Source: Gammaproteobacteria bacterium | GTDB taxonomy: Bacteria > Pseudomonadota > Gammaproteobacteria > Chromatiales > Chromatiaceae | Assembly (NCBI GenBank): GCA_013041975.1 | Contig: JABDQZ010000243.1 | Coordinates: forward strand, 1-6,682 | DNA: 6,682 bases | Reading direction: 5' to 3' | Shown: in pieces, positions 6,094 to 6,682 of the stretch | Layout: each line of letters begins with the position of its first letter | How positions within the stretch are numbered: position 1 is the stretch's first letter | The notes under the pieces: generated by a model | The model's input: the letters and a program-made list of their open reading frames with translations, nothing else | The model's database searches: none | Told to the model about the DNA's origin: nothing | Translations under genes and position numbers: made by a program

Positions 6094-6492
6094 ATGTTAA
6101 AAGAATATTCTAGAGAAGAAACTGATTTTTCTGACAGCAAGTTTGAAATTGTACCCATGCTGTTAAATGGCATTATTGACAAGATCAACCAAGCGAAAGA
6201 AGCAGAACGCGCTAAAAGTTATGCCGAGAAAGGTTTTTATCTTGGCAGGGCAACCGGCATCATTGATGCGTTGAGAAATATGCTGAATATGTCTGATGAA
6301 GTTTCAAATGATCTTGACAACATCTATAGCCATATTGACCTGTTGATGCAGGCCTCAACCGAAGACAATGCTTCAGAATACCTCGATGAGGCGCTGGAAA
6401 TTCTGGAAGGCATCACCGGTTACTGGGAACCAATGTCCATGGAAATGCCCCTGGGCAGTGCTGGCTATAGCGCAGAAATGCGAGCCAGCTAA
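6094..6492 (+). CDS. fliS: FliS-like flagellar export chaperone
   Basis: The product is 132 residues, the usual FliS length, with an all-helical character. FliS binds the C-terminus of flagellin in the cytoplasm, prevents premature polymerisation and hands it to the export gate. The family pattern is recognisable block by block: IVPMLLNGIIDKINQAKEA (19-37) matches the LVxMLYDGAIxxLxQAKEA helix, followed by a GRATGIIDALRNMLN helix, then VSNDLDNIYSHIDLLMQAS (matching IAxNLxxLYDYMxxxLxxAN), and a last helix ending in GYWEPM. The N-terminal Tyr/TASP segment of canonical FliS is replaced by an acidic leader, and a 20-residue Gly/Met-rich tail is unusual. The start is fixed by GAGGA at 6083-6087, six bases upstream. 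It is transcribed from the sigma-54 promoter and has no fliD or flagellin gene beside it in the window, so it may be a paralogue. Confidence 0.78.
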   Translation: MLKEYSREETDFSDSKFEIVPMLLNGIIDKINQAKEAERAKSYAEKGFYLGRATGIIDALRNMLNMSDEVSNDLDNIYSHIDLLMQASTEDNASEYLDEALEILEGITGYWEPMSMEMPLGSAGYSAEMRAS

Positions 6493-6513
6493 TCGACTGA
6501 CAGCCACTTTGAA

Positions 6514-6554
6514 TTGCCGGTAACACCCGGCAAAATATTGCCGCTTTCCTTTTT
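6514..6554 (+). terminator. Terminator with two alternative hairpins after the FliS-like gene
   Basis: Three complementary arms occur in a row: TTGCCGG (6514-6520), CCGGCAA (6527-6533) and TTGCCG (6538-6543). The middle arm can pair perfectly with the left arm (7 bp, 6-base loop) or with the right arm (6 bp, 4-base loop), but not both. Only the second hairpin is directly followed by a pyrimidine/T-rich tract ending in TTTTT at 6550-6554, so it is the likely intrinsic terminator for the plus strand. It lies 22 bases after the FliS-like stop and serves the convergent junction with the Maf-like gene. I see no T-tract that would make it a terminator on the minus strand. Confidence 0.65.
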
Positions 6555-6581
6555 AGATGCCGGATAACGGAGCAGGGCACA

Positions 6582-6682
6582 TCAAGGGATGTGAACTCCT
6601 TCGTTATTCAGCATTCTGATCAATTGAATCAGTGGCAGGCCAATCAAGGCATTCGGATCATTACCTTCCAGTCTTTCAAACA
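6582..6682 (-). CDS. maf: Maf-family nucleotide pyrophosphatase (YceF-like), C-terminal end
   Basis: On the minus strand a frame open from the right edge gives 32 residues and ends with TGA at 6584-6582. The residues include LEGNDPNALIGLPLIQL, the C-terminal signature of Maf proteins (GxDPxALIGLPL), near a typical Maf C-terminus. Maf proteins hydrolyse non-canonical or methylated nucleoside triphosphates to monophosphates; the IEG/LEGNDP form resembles the YceF branch (7-methyl-GTP pyrophosphatase), but this is from memory. Catalytic residues lie outside the window. The gene converges on the FliS-like gene with about 90 bases between the two stop codons. A 6-bp hairpin (CACATC 6578-6583, GATGTG 6588-6593) overlaps the stop codon; it has no T-tract. 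Confidence 0.82.
   Translation of the reverse strand, partial: FERLEGNDPNALIGLPLIQLIRMLNNEGVHIP

Noticed and set aside
6563..6609. Imperfect inverted repeat ATAACG...CGTTAT around the 3' end of the Maf-like gene
   Set aside because: Short arms with a bulge and a long interior; the right arm is part of the Maf coding sequence, and no T-tract follows on either strand.

Overview
The window looks like the chromosome of a gammaproteobacterium. This rests on the sigma-54/flagellar signature, the Maf/YceF-like gene at the right edge and the general protein character. No rRNA or other phylogenetic marker is present, so the assignment is an inference, and the genus cannot be named. Coding density is high. 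There are no tRNAs, insertion sequences, CRISPR arrays or obvious prophage genes.

Left part (1-4420): one tightly packed plus-strand operon for the peripheral arm of a complex I-related oxidoreductase. The order is a NuoB-like subunit (3' part only), NuoC-like, NuoD-like, a fusion of a NuoI-type ferredoxin with a GltD/NfnL-type FAD oxidoreductase, and a ferritin-like diiron protein. Gaps are -1, +2, +13 and -4 nt, which implies co-transcription and translational coupling. No NuoE, NuoF or NuoG follows. The fusion protein is the obvious candidate to replace that electron-input module, passing electrons between a pyridine nucleotide (or other donor) and the NuoB iron-sulfur cluster. The NuoD-like subunit is Nuo-like overall but has lost the residues that bind the quinone headgroup in complex I. 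It keeps one Cys of each of the two CxxC nickel-binding pairs of hydrogenases (CxxD near the N-terminus, CxxE at the C-terminus). It also lacks a helical segment found in true NuoD. It is therefore probably neither an ordinary ubiquinone reductase nor a working [NiFe] hydrogenase, and its substrate is open. Membrane subunits (NuoH/L/M/N-like) are not in the window and would have to lie upstream or elsewhere.

Middle part (4421-5995): an A+T-rich leader, then a REC-REC-GGDEF diguanylate cyclase with a degenerate first receiver, a phosphorylatable second receiver, an intact active site and an intact product-inhibition site. A 26-codon stub that begins like a response regulator overlaps its stop codon by ATGA, and is probably the remnant of a lost partner gene.

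Right part (5996-6682): a consensus-quality sigma-54 promoter precedes a stand-alone FliS-like flagellar export chaperone. It ends in a region with two mutually exclusive hairpins and a T-tract. A Maf-family nucleotide pyrophosphatase converges from the minus strand (only its C-terminus is visible). The cyclase and the FliS-like gene suggest a motility/c-di-GMP neighbourhood next to, but transcriptionally separate from, the respiratory operon.
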